Source: Desulfobacteraceae bacterium
Lineage (GTDB): Bacteria; Desulfobacterota; DSM-4660; Desulfatiglandales; B25-G16
Reading direction: 5' to 3'
DNA: 15,423 nt
Assembly (NCBI GenBank): GCA_030615565.1
Contig: JAUWZC010000031.1
Coordinates: forward strand, 1-15,423
A program made the position numbers and the translations under genes. The notes under the pieces were generated by a model, which did no database searches, was not told the origin of the DNA, and worked only from the letters and a program-made list of their open reading frames with translations. Of this stretch, positions 7,073 to 13,687 are shown piece after piece; the first letter of the stretch is position 1, and every line of letters starts with the position of its first letter.

Positions 7073-7090
7073 TTGGCAAGAATATTGCTT
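7073..7090 (+). promoter_or_regulatory. Sigma-54 (-24/-12) promoter
   Basis: The 18 bases TTGGCAAGAATATTGCTT match the sigma-54 consensus TGGCAC-N5-TTGCW with one mismatch (A for C at 7079). The invariant GG (7075-7076) and GC (7087-7088) are separated by exactly 10 nt. Predicted transcription start is near 7100. No protein gene follows on the plus strand, only a hairpin and the 7137-7168 terminator, so the product would be a small RNA. Confidence 0.65.
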
Positions 7091-7099
7091 TATTTAGAT

Positions 7100-7168
7100 A
7101 TTAGATTAGAAAAAAACCTCTTTTCTCCTAATAAAGAACCAATCGCTTAAAAGTGGTTGGTTTTTTAT
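7100..7168 (+). ncRNA. Putative sigma-54-dependent small regulatory RNA
   Basis: The predicted transcript of about 65-70 nt runs from the sigma-54 start to the intrinsic terminator. Hairpin 1: ATTAG (7105-7109) pairs with CTAAT (7128-7132), and AAAA (7110-7113) with TTTT (7121-7124) around a CTC bulge. This leaves ACCUC (7116-7120) in the loop and CUCCU (7125-7129) partly exposed; both are complementary to Shine-Dalgarno sequences. An A-rich linker (7133-7138) follows, then the terminator hairpin with a six-U run. The layout (exposed CU-rich seed, A-rich linker, U-tailed terminator) is typical of trans-acting, often Hfq-bound, sRNAs. It lies just downstream of a kinase/NtrC-type regulator pair. 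No RNA family is recognised; existence is inferred from sequence alone. Confidence 0.5.
7137..7168 (+). terminator. Intrinsic terminator for plus-strand transcripts
   Basis: AACCAATCGC (7137-7146) pairs with GTGGTTGGTT (7153-7162), including one G-U pair and one mismatch, around a TTAAAA loop. The T-rich run begins at 7161 with six T. It ends 1 nt before the convergent era stop codon. On the minus strand the same stem is followed by a weaker T-rich stretch, so it may also end era transcripts. Confidence 0.8.
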
Positions 7169-8056
7169 TTAGTATCCAAGCCTTCTTAAAGACCTAGTAT
7201 CACTGCTCCAATTTTTTTCAATCTTGACAAAAAGTTCCAGATATACATGAGAGGAAAATATTCTTTCCATTTCCATCCTTGCATTTCTTCCTATTTTTTT
7301 AATCATTCTTCCGTTTTTCCCAATAATTATACCTTTCTGTGATGCCTTTTCCACAAATATAGTTGCCATGACAGCAAGCAGATTCCTTTCTGGGTCTTCC
7401 TCTATTTTTTCAACCATTACAGCACAGGAATATGGTAGCTCATCTCTTGTCTCATAATATATTTTCTCCCTTACAATTTCGGTTATTAGAAATTCCTCAG
7501 ACTTATCAGTGACCATACCAGGAGGAAAAAATTGAGGGCCTGGGGATAGTCTCTCTCTTAACTCCCCTCTTAAGGTTTCCAACCCATCACCATAAAGGGC
7601 AGATACAGGGATGATAGAATCAAAATGATGAATTTTGCTATACGAGTCGATTATAGGCAGTAGGTTTTCTTTTTTGACTAAATCGATCTTGTTTATGGTC
7701 AGGATGGTAGTTTTATTTGTTTTTCTCAAAAGCCTTAGAATAATATTTAGCTCATTATTATTCGCAGGCTCATCTGGCTCGACTACCAGAAGTATGATAT
7801 CGACTTCCCCCAAAGAAGTTTTTGCTGAGCCAACCATGCTTTTATGGAGCAAAGATCTCGTTTGATGAATGCCAGGGGTGTCTATGAATATCATCTGGCA
7901 ATCGTATCCGTTATAAATTCCTAGGATCCTATTTCTGGTAGTTTGGGGCTTGGGTGATGTAATGGCTATTTTTTGCCCAAGTAACCTATTTAAAAGAGTA
8001 GATTTGCCAACATTAGGTGTCCCGATTATGGATATAAAACCAGATAAAAAGCTCAT
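7169..8056 (-). CDS. era: GTPase Era, 16S rRNA-binding ribosome assembly factor
   Basis: Full-length Era (295 residues), which binds the 3' end of 16S rRNA through its KH domain and helps mature the 30S subunit. G1 GTPNVGKST (12-20), the switch I segment PQTTRNRI (37-44), G3 DTPG (59-62), G4 NKID (122-125) and G5 SAL (152-154) are all present. The C-terminal KH domain has LPYS (207-210) and IIGKNGRMIKKIG (244-256) with its GxxG loop. Its ATG overlaps the nfi stop codon as ATGA and has no ribosome site of its own, so translation is probably coupled to nfi. It is the last gene of the uvrD-nfi-era operon and ends against the terminator at 7137-7168. Confidence 0.97.
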   Translation of the reverse strand: MSFLSGFISIIGTPNVGKSTLLNRLLGQKIAITSPKPQTTRNRILGIYNGYDCQMIFIDTPGIHQTRSLLHKSMVGSAKTSLGEVDIILLVVEPDEPANNNELNIILRLLRKTNKTTILTINKIDLVKKENLLPIIDSYSKIHHFDSIIPVSALYGDGLETLRGELRERLSPGPQFFPPGMVTDKSEEFLITEIVREKIYYETRDELPYSCAVMVEKIEEDPERNLLAVMATIFVEKASQKGIIIGKNGRMIKKIGRNARMEMERIFSSHVYLELFVKIEKNWSSDTRSLRRLGY

Positions 8057-8742
8057 ATAGGAACGGAAAATTTCCCTGATCTAACTGAATTCACAAGGAG
8101 GTGGGCTTGCCTAGTAGGTTCAGGGATTCTATAAGTTAAACAAGTTTCAAGAACAAATTTTATACAGTCGTTTAGCATTATCCCATATCCTGGGGAAATA
8201 AAGATAGGTTTTACCTTTGATTTTGTTCGAACTACGGCCCCAATAACCCTATTTTGGTGTCTGAGATAGACATAGTCACCTTTGTGTTCCCCAACTTGAT
8301 TATATTTACCCACAAGCAGTGATTTTGCACAACCAATAGTAGGCTTATTTAAAAGGACTCCCAGATGCGAAGCAAGACCAAGGCCCCTCGGGTGTGCGAT
8401 ACCCTGCCCATCACAGAAAATCAAATCTGGCTCTATCTCTATCTTTCTGAGTGCATCAATTAATGCAGGAATTTCCCTGAAGCTTAAAAGGCCAGGTATA
8501 TAAGGAAATGAAACCTTCTTTTGGGACCATCTCTCTTCTGTCTTGCCTAATGAGGGAAAATCAAGAACAATAACTCCTGCCCACATTTTATTAGACCCTT
8601 TTGCATAAGAGACATCTAATCCGGCAACATATTTTATTCTTTTATTTATCTTTTTTAAAATAACCTTATCTTTTAGGCACTTCTGAATTCTGACTGCCTC
8701 TTTATATGTCACATTCCAGGGATGTAAATCAGGGATTTCCAT
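8053..8742 (-). CDS. nfi: Endonuclease V (deoxyinosine 3' endonuclease)
   Basis: A 229-residue endonuclease V, which nicks DNA one nucleotide 3' of deoxyinosine and other deaminated bases. The metal-binding residues are D43 (AGLDVS), E90 (SFREIP), D111 (FCDGQGIAHPRG) and H214 (RQAHLL); the strand-separating wedge PYIP is at 80-83. Residue spacing agrees closely with the Thermotoga enzyme. The ATG lies 1 nt after the uvrD stop, and the stop overlaps the era start by 4 nt, so the three genes form one operon. Some family members also cut inosine-containing RNA; that cannot be judged from sequence. Confidence 0.96.
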   Translation of the reverse strand: MEIPDLHPWNVTYKEAVRIQKCLKDKVILKKINKRIKYVAGLDVSYAKGSNKMWAGVIVLDFPSLGKTEERWSQKKVSFPYIPGLLSFREIPALIDALRKIEIEPDLIFCDGQGIAHPRGLGLASHLGVLLNKPTIGCAKSLLVGKYNQVGEHKGDYVYLRHQNRVIGAVVRTKSKVKPIFISPGYGIMLNDCIKFVLETCLTYRIPEPTRQAHLLVNSVRSGKFSVPI

Positions 8743-8743
8743 C

Positions 8744-10969
8744 CTATATTTTCTCTAAACTTGTATAGCCAAGATGAAGTAACTTGATACCTCTATCCTT
8801 AAAGATAACCTCTATCTTGTCATCACCCAGAAATCTGGCTATTACTCCTGTACCAAAGGCTGGATGATTGACCCTGTCACCTTGTCTTAGGGCAGAGGAG
8901 TCCACAGTCAGTGGATCCATGGATTTAGTAAAAGATTTTGACCCTAAAATTGCATTATAATGAGAGACACCTGCTCGCTCATGCATGGCTGCTCTATATG
9001 GGTTAATGGCAAGAGGGGCTATGGCAGACGGGTAGGATGATATAAATGATTGGTGCTCAATAACATTGTGAGGCAAGGCACTAATAAATGATGAAAGACC
9101 TCTATGGTAATTGTCCCTAAATCCTCCGGAGTTACGCACCAACTCCTGCCCTGGATAGACAATGATAAGTTTATCTTTAGCTCGAGTAGCTGCAACATAT
9201 AGCAACCTGAGTTCTTCCTCAAGGCTGTCTATGTTTACAAAGGACTTTCCAGGTGGAAATCGTCCATCCACAAGCCAGATTATAAAAACTACTCCCCACT
9301 CCAAACCTTTAGCTGAATGTACGGTAGAAAGGGTCAAATAATCCGTTTTATCTAAAGGTCTAATATCTACCGGACTTGTAGGAGGTTCAAGAGAGAGGTC
9401 ATCTAAGAATGCTCTCAAGTTTTTATACCTAGATGCCATTGAGATTAACTGTTCTAACTCTTGTTGTCTTCTCGGGAAGTCATCAAATCTTTCCTTTAAA
9501 AAGGGGCTGTAATATGCAACTGCAAGCTCCACCCCTTTCTCAGGCATTACCTTTGGTGTGGAAAGGGCACCCATAAGCTTGGCTAATTTAGTGAGCCCCT
9601 CTTTTTCTTTACTGATCCCTGGCCATTCATTTATCCTACCTGGCAATACATGATCTTTTTTCATCCAATCAATTATTGTCTTGCTCCTTCCTGGACCAAT
9701 ATTTTTTAGTAACCTTAAGAGACGGCCCCAGCTAAGAATGTCTTCTTTATTAATAATTACCCTGAGATGGGCCAAAAGATCTTTGATGTGTGCAGACTCC
9801 ATAAATTTAAATCCTCCGTATTTAGCAAAGGGGATATTGCGGCGTGCAAGCTCAAGTTCTAATTCAAATGAATGATAGCCAGCCCTAAATAAAACAGCTA
9901 TATCTCTCAGTTGTCGTCCCTCGTCTAATAGAGTTTCTATAGCCCTGCATACATAGAATGCCTGATCACGTTCGGTTCCAGCGTCCATAACCAGGGGAAC
10001 TTCATTACCCACCCTCCTAGTAAAGAGGCATTTAGTATATTTTTCCTTTGCCTGATCCATAAGGGCATTGGTCATTGTAAGTATGGACTGAGTGGATCTA
10101 TAATTTTCTTCTAGTTTTATGATCCTTGTCCCTGGAAAATGAACTGGAAAGTCAAACATATTTCTAAAATTGGCCCCTCTAAAAGAGTAAATACACTGAG
10201 AATCATCACCCACAACCATAACATTTTGGTGTAAAGAACCAAGATACCGGATGATATCCGCCTGAATGGTATTTGTATCCTGATATTCATCAACCATGAT
10301 ATATTTGTACCTATTGCTCAACTGCAGTCTAATTTCCTCATCTTCTTTTAAAAGGTGTCTAAAGATAAGAATAAGATCATCATAATCCATGAGGCTGTTT
10401 TTTCTTTTATATTCTTTATAAATTTTAAGCAGGTGTTCTATCTGTGAAAGAACTGGTAGAAATTGAGGGTATTCTGTCTCCATAATCTCGGCTAAGGACT
10501 TCTCCATATTGGCCGTTTTACTAAGAATAGTTGAAATAGTAGAGCTTCTCGGTAACCTAATAGACCTTTTTTCTCCATCTACTTCAGGGACAAGGGCATG
10601 AGTTACCTCCTCCATGTCGGATCTATCCATTATGATGAAGGAGGGGCTTAAGCCGACCCTTTGTGCTTCTTCTCTTAAAACATGCTGAGCAAGGGAATGA
10701 AAAGTGCCACCAGATACATCTTTGCATCTCCTATCTGATAGCTTTGCTGCCCTCTCAAGCATCTCTTTGGCTGCCTTTCTTGTAAAGGTAAGAAGCAGTA
10801 TCTCCTTTGGCGGAACACCTCTTTCTACCAACCATGCGACCCTATAGACTAGGGTTCTGGTCTTTCCGCTTCCAGCCCCTGCAATTACAAGGATCGGCCC
10901 ATCAGGGGCTGTAGCTGCAGATAACTGAACCTTGTTCAAGACTTTCTGGTATTGTATTTTACCGGACAT
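8744..10969 (-). CDS. uvrD: UvrD/PcrA-family ATP-dependent DNA helicase
   Basis: A superfamily 1A, 3'-5' DNA helicase of 741 residues, in the normal size range for UvrD/PcrA. Motifs: Q-motif glutamine Q15, Walker A GAGSGKT (31-37), Ia TFTRKAAKEM (61-70), II VDEYQDTN (226-233), III GDDSQCIYSFRGA (254-266), IV NYRS (289-292), V TVHSAKGLEW (549-558) and VI LYVAATRAKD (590-599). The C-terminal segment QGDRVNHPAFGTGVI (696-710) followed by IEVIFKDRG fits the Tudor-like RNA polymerase-binding domain of UvrD and PcrA, suggesting a role in transcription-linked repair. The start is placed at ATG 10969, after AGGGA; the frame continues 30 codons to 11059 but those residues are not helicase-like and lack a ribosome site. 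First gene of the operon with nfi and era. Confidence 0.95.
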   Translation of the reverse strand: MSGKIQYQKVLNKVQLSAATAPDGPILVIAGAGSGKTRTLVYRVAWLVERGVPPKEILLLTFTRKAAKEMLERAAKLSDRRCKDVSGGTFHSLAQHVLREEAQRVGLSPSFIIMDRSDMEEVTHALVPEVDGEKRSIRLPRSSTISTILSKTANMEKSLAEIMETEYPQFLPVLSQIEHLLKIYKEYKRKNSLMDYDDLILIFRHLLKEDEEIRLQLSNRYKYIMVDEYQDTNTIQADIIRYLGSLHQNVMVVGDDSQCIYSFRGANFRNMFDFPVHFPGTRIIKLEENYRSTQSILTMTNALMDQAKEKYTKCLFTRRVGNEVPLVMDAGTERDQAFYVCRAIETLLDEGRQLRDIAVLFRAGYHSFELELELARRNIPFAKYGGFKFMESAHIKDLLAHLRVIINKEDILSWGRLLRLLKNIGPGRSKTIIDWMKKDHVLPGRINEWPGISKEKEGLTKLAKLMGALSTPKVMPEKGVELAVAYYSPFLKERFDDFPRRQQELEQLISMASRYKNLRAFLDDLSLEPPTSPVDIRPLDKTDYLTLSTVHSAKGLEWGVVFIIWLVDGRFPPGKSFVNIDSLEEELRLLYVAATRAKDKLIIVYPGQELVRNSGGFRDNYHRGLSSFISALPHNVIEHQSFISSYPSAIAPLAINPYRAAMHERAGVSHYNAILGSKSFTKSMDPLTVDSSALRQGDRVNHPAFGTGVIARFLGDDKIEVIFKDRGIKLLHLGYTSLEKI

Positions 10970-11068
10970 TAATCCCTGATATACATACTTAAGTAAAAAG
11001 CGGGTCATATAAGGATAAAATAGGATAACATAGTTGCTTGAAAAAATATACCCATACACTTAAATTAG

Positions 11069-11154
11069 GACGCAGATTTTCGCCGATATACGCAGATAAT
11101 GATTCTATTAGCTCTTTATATTTAAAATCTTTACAATCTGCGTTCATCTGCGTC
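11069..11154. repeat. Nested inverted repeat of CGCAGAT / ATCTGCG units
   Basis: GACGCAGAT (11069-11077) and ACGCAGAT (11090-11097) face ATCTGCGT (11136-11143) and ATCTGCGTC (11146-11154). The outer pair matches over 9 bp and the inner pair over 8 bp. The block lies 100 nt upstream of the chosen uvrD start, in the gap between divergent uvrD and the cation exchanger. Similar CGCAGAT-rich strings occur as dispersed intergenic repeats in many bacterial genomes (recalled, not checked here). No gene is seen between 10970 and 11404. Confidence 0.75.
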
Positions 11155-11225
11155 TAAAAAAGAAATTCCTATAATATCAAGTTATGATAAGTCATTATAG
11201 GTTTTCCCCTTTATTTGAATTGGGC

Positions 11226-11254
11226 TTGAGTAAAAAATTTGATAAGGTTATTCT
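11226..11254 (+). promoter_or_regulatory. Weak candidate promoter for the cation exchanger
   Basis: TTGAGT (11226-11231) and TATTCT (11249-11254) are separated by 17 nt, each matching consensus at four of six bases. It would give a leader of about 145 nt. Many AT-rich sequences match this well by chance. Confidence 0.25.
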
Positions 11255-11404
11255 TAATATGTAACAAGAGCCCACAGCTTGAGAGAATAATAAAAAGAGA
11301 CAGCCTCGAACTAGTTTTTATATAGCTATAGAATCCCTTTAATAATTTGGATATTTGAAGACTCTTGAGATTTATACAATCCTGAGGTTCAGAGAGGAGA
11401 GATT

Positions 11405-12466
11405 GTGTTACAAGAAATTTTACGCTGGATATGGGACGAAACGCTTTTAAATAATCTTGTTGCAGGATTTTCCACCATAGTTTTATTGATCCTCATAGCT
11501 GTGTGTATCGTAGTGCTTTCAAAAGGAGCCGATTGGATGATTGATGGCGTTGTTCACTTGGCACGCAGGACTGGCTTGCCGAGAATAGTCATTGGAGCAA
11601 CTATTATTTCACTCGGAACAACCATGCCGGAGGCCTTTGTGTCGGTAATGGCCGCTTGGTTGGGCAATCCAGGTCTAGCACTTGGAAACGGCGTCGGATC
11701 CATCATTGCCGACACGGGCTTGATTTTTGGGCTGACGTGCGTTATGACAACTGTGCCTGTGAACCGATTCATTCTCAATCGAACAGGTTGGGTGCAGGTT
11801 GGGGCAGCCACCCTGCTTGTCGTTATTTCGGTTATTGTCTTGGTTGTTATGCCCGGGGAACCAATCCTGCATAGATGGGTTGGTTTTCTCTTCCTGCTTT
11901 TTCTGGCCGGCTACATGTACATAACCTACGTTTGGGCTAAGCAAGGAGGTAGCATGGCTATGGAAGGGGAAGAGGTGGATGATTCCGAATTGACAAGCTT
12001 GGGAAAATGCTGGCTGATGATAGTTGGGGGCCTGTTTTTAGTCGTAGTCGGTGCCCGGATACTGGTGCCCAGCGCAGTGGAGATAGCCCAAAGAATTGGT
12101 GTGCCTGAGGACGTCATTGCTGCAACCATGGTGGCCTTTGGCACATCCCTGCCAGAACTCATGACAGCTATTGCAGCGGTACGGAAGGGGCATCCCGAGA
12201 TTACTGTTGGGAATATCGTTGGCGCGGATGTTCTAAACTGCCTGTTCGTTATTGGTGCTGCTGCTGCAGCCAGACCCCTTGCGATTCCACCTAACTTTTA
12301 CTCTTTTCACTTCCCTGCCATGCTTATCATTCTATACTCCTTTCGGTTTTTCATCTTCAGGAACAGGGATGGCCGTTTCAAGAAAGCGCAAGGAGCTTGG
12401 CTTTTAAGCATATATCTTGTTTACTTAGTTCTACAGTACGCCTTTAATATCGGAACAGTCGAATGA
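11405..12466 (+). CDS. Sodium/calcium exchanger (CaCA) family membrane antiporter
   Basis: A 353-residue inner-membrane cation antiporter with the two inverted alpha repeats of the CaCA superfamily. Alpha-1: IVIGATIISLGTTMPEA (61-77) with GNGVGSIIADTGLIFG (94-109). Alpha-2: VIAATMVAFGTSLPELM (237-253) with GNIVGADVLNCLFVIG (269-284). The ion-binding glutamates E76 and E251 are present, and D275 sits in the alpha-2 acidic/amide position. The matching alpha-1 position, usually Asn in a GSN motif, is I101, so the two halves are asymmetric. About ten hydrophobic segments are visible, with a charged acidic loop at 185-195 between the halves. GTG 11405 is the start, with AGGAG (11395-11399) 5 nt before it. 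Transported ions are presumed Na+ and Ca2+ but may differ. Base composition looks richer in G+C than neighbouring genes. Confidence 0.88.
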   Translation: MLQEILRWIWDETLLNNLVAGFSTIVLLILIAVCIVVLSKGADWMIDGVVHLARRTGLPRIVIGATIISLGTTMPEAFVSVMAAWLGNPGLALGNGVGSIIADTGLIFGLTCVMTTVPVNRFILNRTGWVQVGAATLLVVISVIVLVVMPGEPILHRWVGFLFLLFLAGYMYITYVWAKQGGSMAMEGEEVDDSELTSLGKCWLMIVGGLFLVVVGARILVPSAVEIAQRIGVPEDVIAATMVAFGTSLPELMTAIAAVRKGHPEITVGNIVGADVLNCLFVIGAAAAARPLAIPPNFYSFHFPAMLIILYSFRFFIFRNRDGRFKKAQGAWLLSIYLVYLVLQYAFNIGTVE

Positions 12467-12515
12467 TAGGAAAGTTCAGCACCTTGATAAGGATAAAAGA
12501 CATAGATTCATTACC

Positions 12516-13274
12516 TCAAGACATTATATGACTTATAATAAAGAAAAATGCACCAACTGCAATAAGAAGCAGCAACCCTATTGGGATAGAGAAGGCAACA
12601 ATTATCCTCAAATAACTTGTCTCGTGGGCCTCTTTAAGCCCAATAATCTGAACAATGCTTCTCCAAACCCATCCTATTGGACTGCCTATAAATGGTAATA
12701 TAGACCAAATCCTGGTAGCCTGAGAATATGCCACAACCCTGAAGGTGGCCTCAAATCTGTTTTTACCACCTCTTACCAGAAGGAGCAAAAGATGGATGAT
12801 AAGGCTCGAGATAAAGATACTAATGCTTACTAATAAGGGTGAAATGAGGATAAGGATTAGGAATATAATAGGTGAGCTCAATGATATAGAAAAACCTCCA
12901 AAAGGCTTGAGAAGTCCACTGTTAGCAATTAAAAATTCCCAGAAAAATGCAAACATGCTGCCGATAGAGCCTACTAGTAGCCCAAATGCCAAGGGCTCTC
13001 TCCATCCACCCTTGACAGGCATAGCGGAAAACATGTTTTTGGGGGAAAAGATTGTAGATCTAATTGTTTGCTTTATACTTTTCCATAGCCCAAGCTGTAA
13101 ACGCCTTTCCCATGGTGTAGCATCCCTCTTTTCAGCTTCTACATCTTCTTCCTTTTTCAGATATTTAAATCTATTTCCGCATTTTGGGCACTTTATCCAT
13201 CTTGCCCCTGGAGGTATCTTTTCAAGTGGGATACTTTTTGTGTAATTACATTGCGTGCACGTTATCTCTACCAT
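12516..13274 (-). CDS. Zinc-ribbon (MJ0042-type) Yip1-domain membrane protein
   Basis: A 252-residue integral membrane protein. The N-terminus carries a four-cysteine zinc ribbon, C6-x2-C9 and C29-x2-C32, of the MJ0042 type, followed by a charged linker (40-58). The remainder has about five hydrophobic segments (about 94-117, 134-168, 188-212, 222-250). It includes the Yip1-like stretch FRVVAYSQATRIWSILPFIG (178-197) and the following GWVWRSIVQIIGLKEAHE. Yip1-family proteins have no defined biochemical role in bacteria; the zinc ribbon probably faces the cytoplasm. ATG 13274 has GGAG 7 nt upstream. It is convergent with the cation exchanger and divergent from the fatty acid carrier, so it is probably transcribed alone. 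Confidence 0.85.
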   Translation of the reverse strand: MVEITCTQCNYTKSIPLEKIPPGARWIKCPKCGNRFKYLKKEEDVEAEKRDATPWERRLQLGLWKSIKQTIRSTIFSPKNMFSAMPVKGGWREPLAFGLLVGSIGSMFAFFWEFLIANSGLLKPFGGFSISLSSPIIFLILILISPLLVSISIFISSLIIHLLLLLVRGGKNRFEATFRVVAYSQATRIWSILPFIGSPIGWVWRSIVQIIGLKEAHETSYLRIIVAFSIPIGLLLLIAVGAFFFIISHIMS

Positions 13275-13564
13275 CGCTCAACTCCAAAACTTAGATTAGA
13301 GTGAAAGTCATAAAAATATTTTTATATTCTATTTCTGAAGAAATCAATAGGTGTTTTATCTCACTATAGTAAAGAATACACCCAAAATAAAACCAACCCA
13401 ACTTATAAATAGGTTTGATTTTTCCTTTTCGAGTAAGTTATTTGATTGAAGATACATTTTTAAAAATTCATGATAAATAGGTGTAGAGAGGCTTCAGCAC
13501 AGAATGTCTTAAAATTTAAAAAAATAGAAAGAAAAAGTCAGGATAAAAAAGTCAGGAAATGTTC
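13275..13564. other. AT-rich divergent intergenic region
   Basis: The gap between the divergent Yip1 and AtoE-like genes (13275-13687) has no credible coding frame in this part. It contains a 16-bp perfect palindrome ATAAAAATATTTTTAT (13310-13325) upstream of the Yip1 gene. AATAGGTGT or AATAGGTTT recurs at 13346, 13408 and 13476. A tandem repeat lies at 13532-13557. A hairpin-like AAACC/GGTTT pair around 13390-13416 is too short to call a terminator. Confidence 0.5.
13532..13557. repeat. Tandem 12-bp direct repeat upstream of the AtoE promoter
   Basis: AAAAAGTCAGGA occurs exactly at 13532-13543 and 13546-13557, with a 14-nt period. The second copy ends 7 nt before the -35 box at 13565, where an activator could bind. 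It could equally be a chance slippage duplication. Confidence 0.6.
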
Positions 13565-13592
13565 TTGATTTTTCTTATTAATACTCTATACT
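13565..13592 (+). promoter_or_regulatory. Sigma-70-type promoter of the AtoE-like gene
   Basis: TTGATT (13565-13570) and TATACT (13587-13592) are separated by 16 nt, at four and five of six consensus matches. The predicted start near 13599 gives a leader of about 90 nt before the gene at 13688. Confidence 0.6.
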
Positions 13593-13609
13593 ATTCCTAA
13601 TTTTAAAAA

Positions 13610-13619
13610 GGGAGGTGAT
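13610..13619 (+). other. Orphan Shine-Dalgarno sequence in the AtoE leader
   Basis: GGGAGGTGAT (13610-13619) contains GGAGGTGAT, complementary over nine bases to the conserved 3' end of 16S rRNA. No ATG, GTG or TTG lies at normal spacing after it. The overlapping GTG at 13615 opens only a 10-codon frame (to 13647) that lies inside the ribosome site. The real AtoE-like start has its own AGAGGAGG at 13673-13680. Confidence 0.5.
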
Positions 13620-13687
13620 AAACAAGACTGATAAAACTACAGAATAAGCATACTCAGGTAATAAAAACTTAAAGAGGAGGATTAATC

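Noticed and set aside
6994..7104. 36-codon plus-strand frame between regulator and terminator
   Set aside because: It has no ribosome site, is AT-driven in composition, and overlaps the sigma-54 element and predicted start.
10970..11059. Upstream starts for the UvrD-like helicase (11059 and 11008)
   Set aside because: No ribosome site is present and the added residues are unlike helicase N-termini; ATG 10969 follows AGGGA.
12745..13245. 166-codon plus-strand frame
   Set aside because: It is antisense to the zinc-ribbon/Yip1 gene, whose cysteine motifs and membrane segments are coherent on the minus strand.
13384..13424. Possible terminator in the Yip1/AtoE gap
   Set aside because: The stem is only five pairs with a long loop, and no plus-strand gene lies upstream to terminate.
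13615..13647. 10-codon GTG-started frame in the AtoE leader
   Set aside because: The start codon lies within the ribosome-binding sequence itself, leaving no spacing for initiation.
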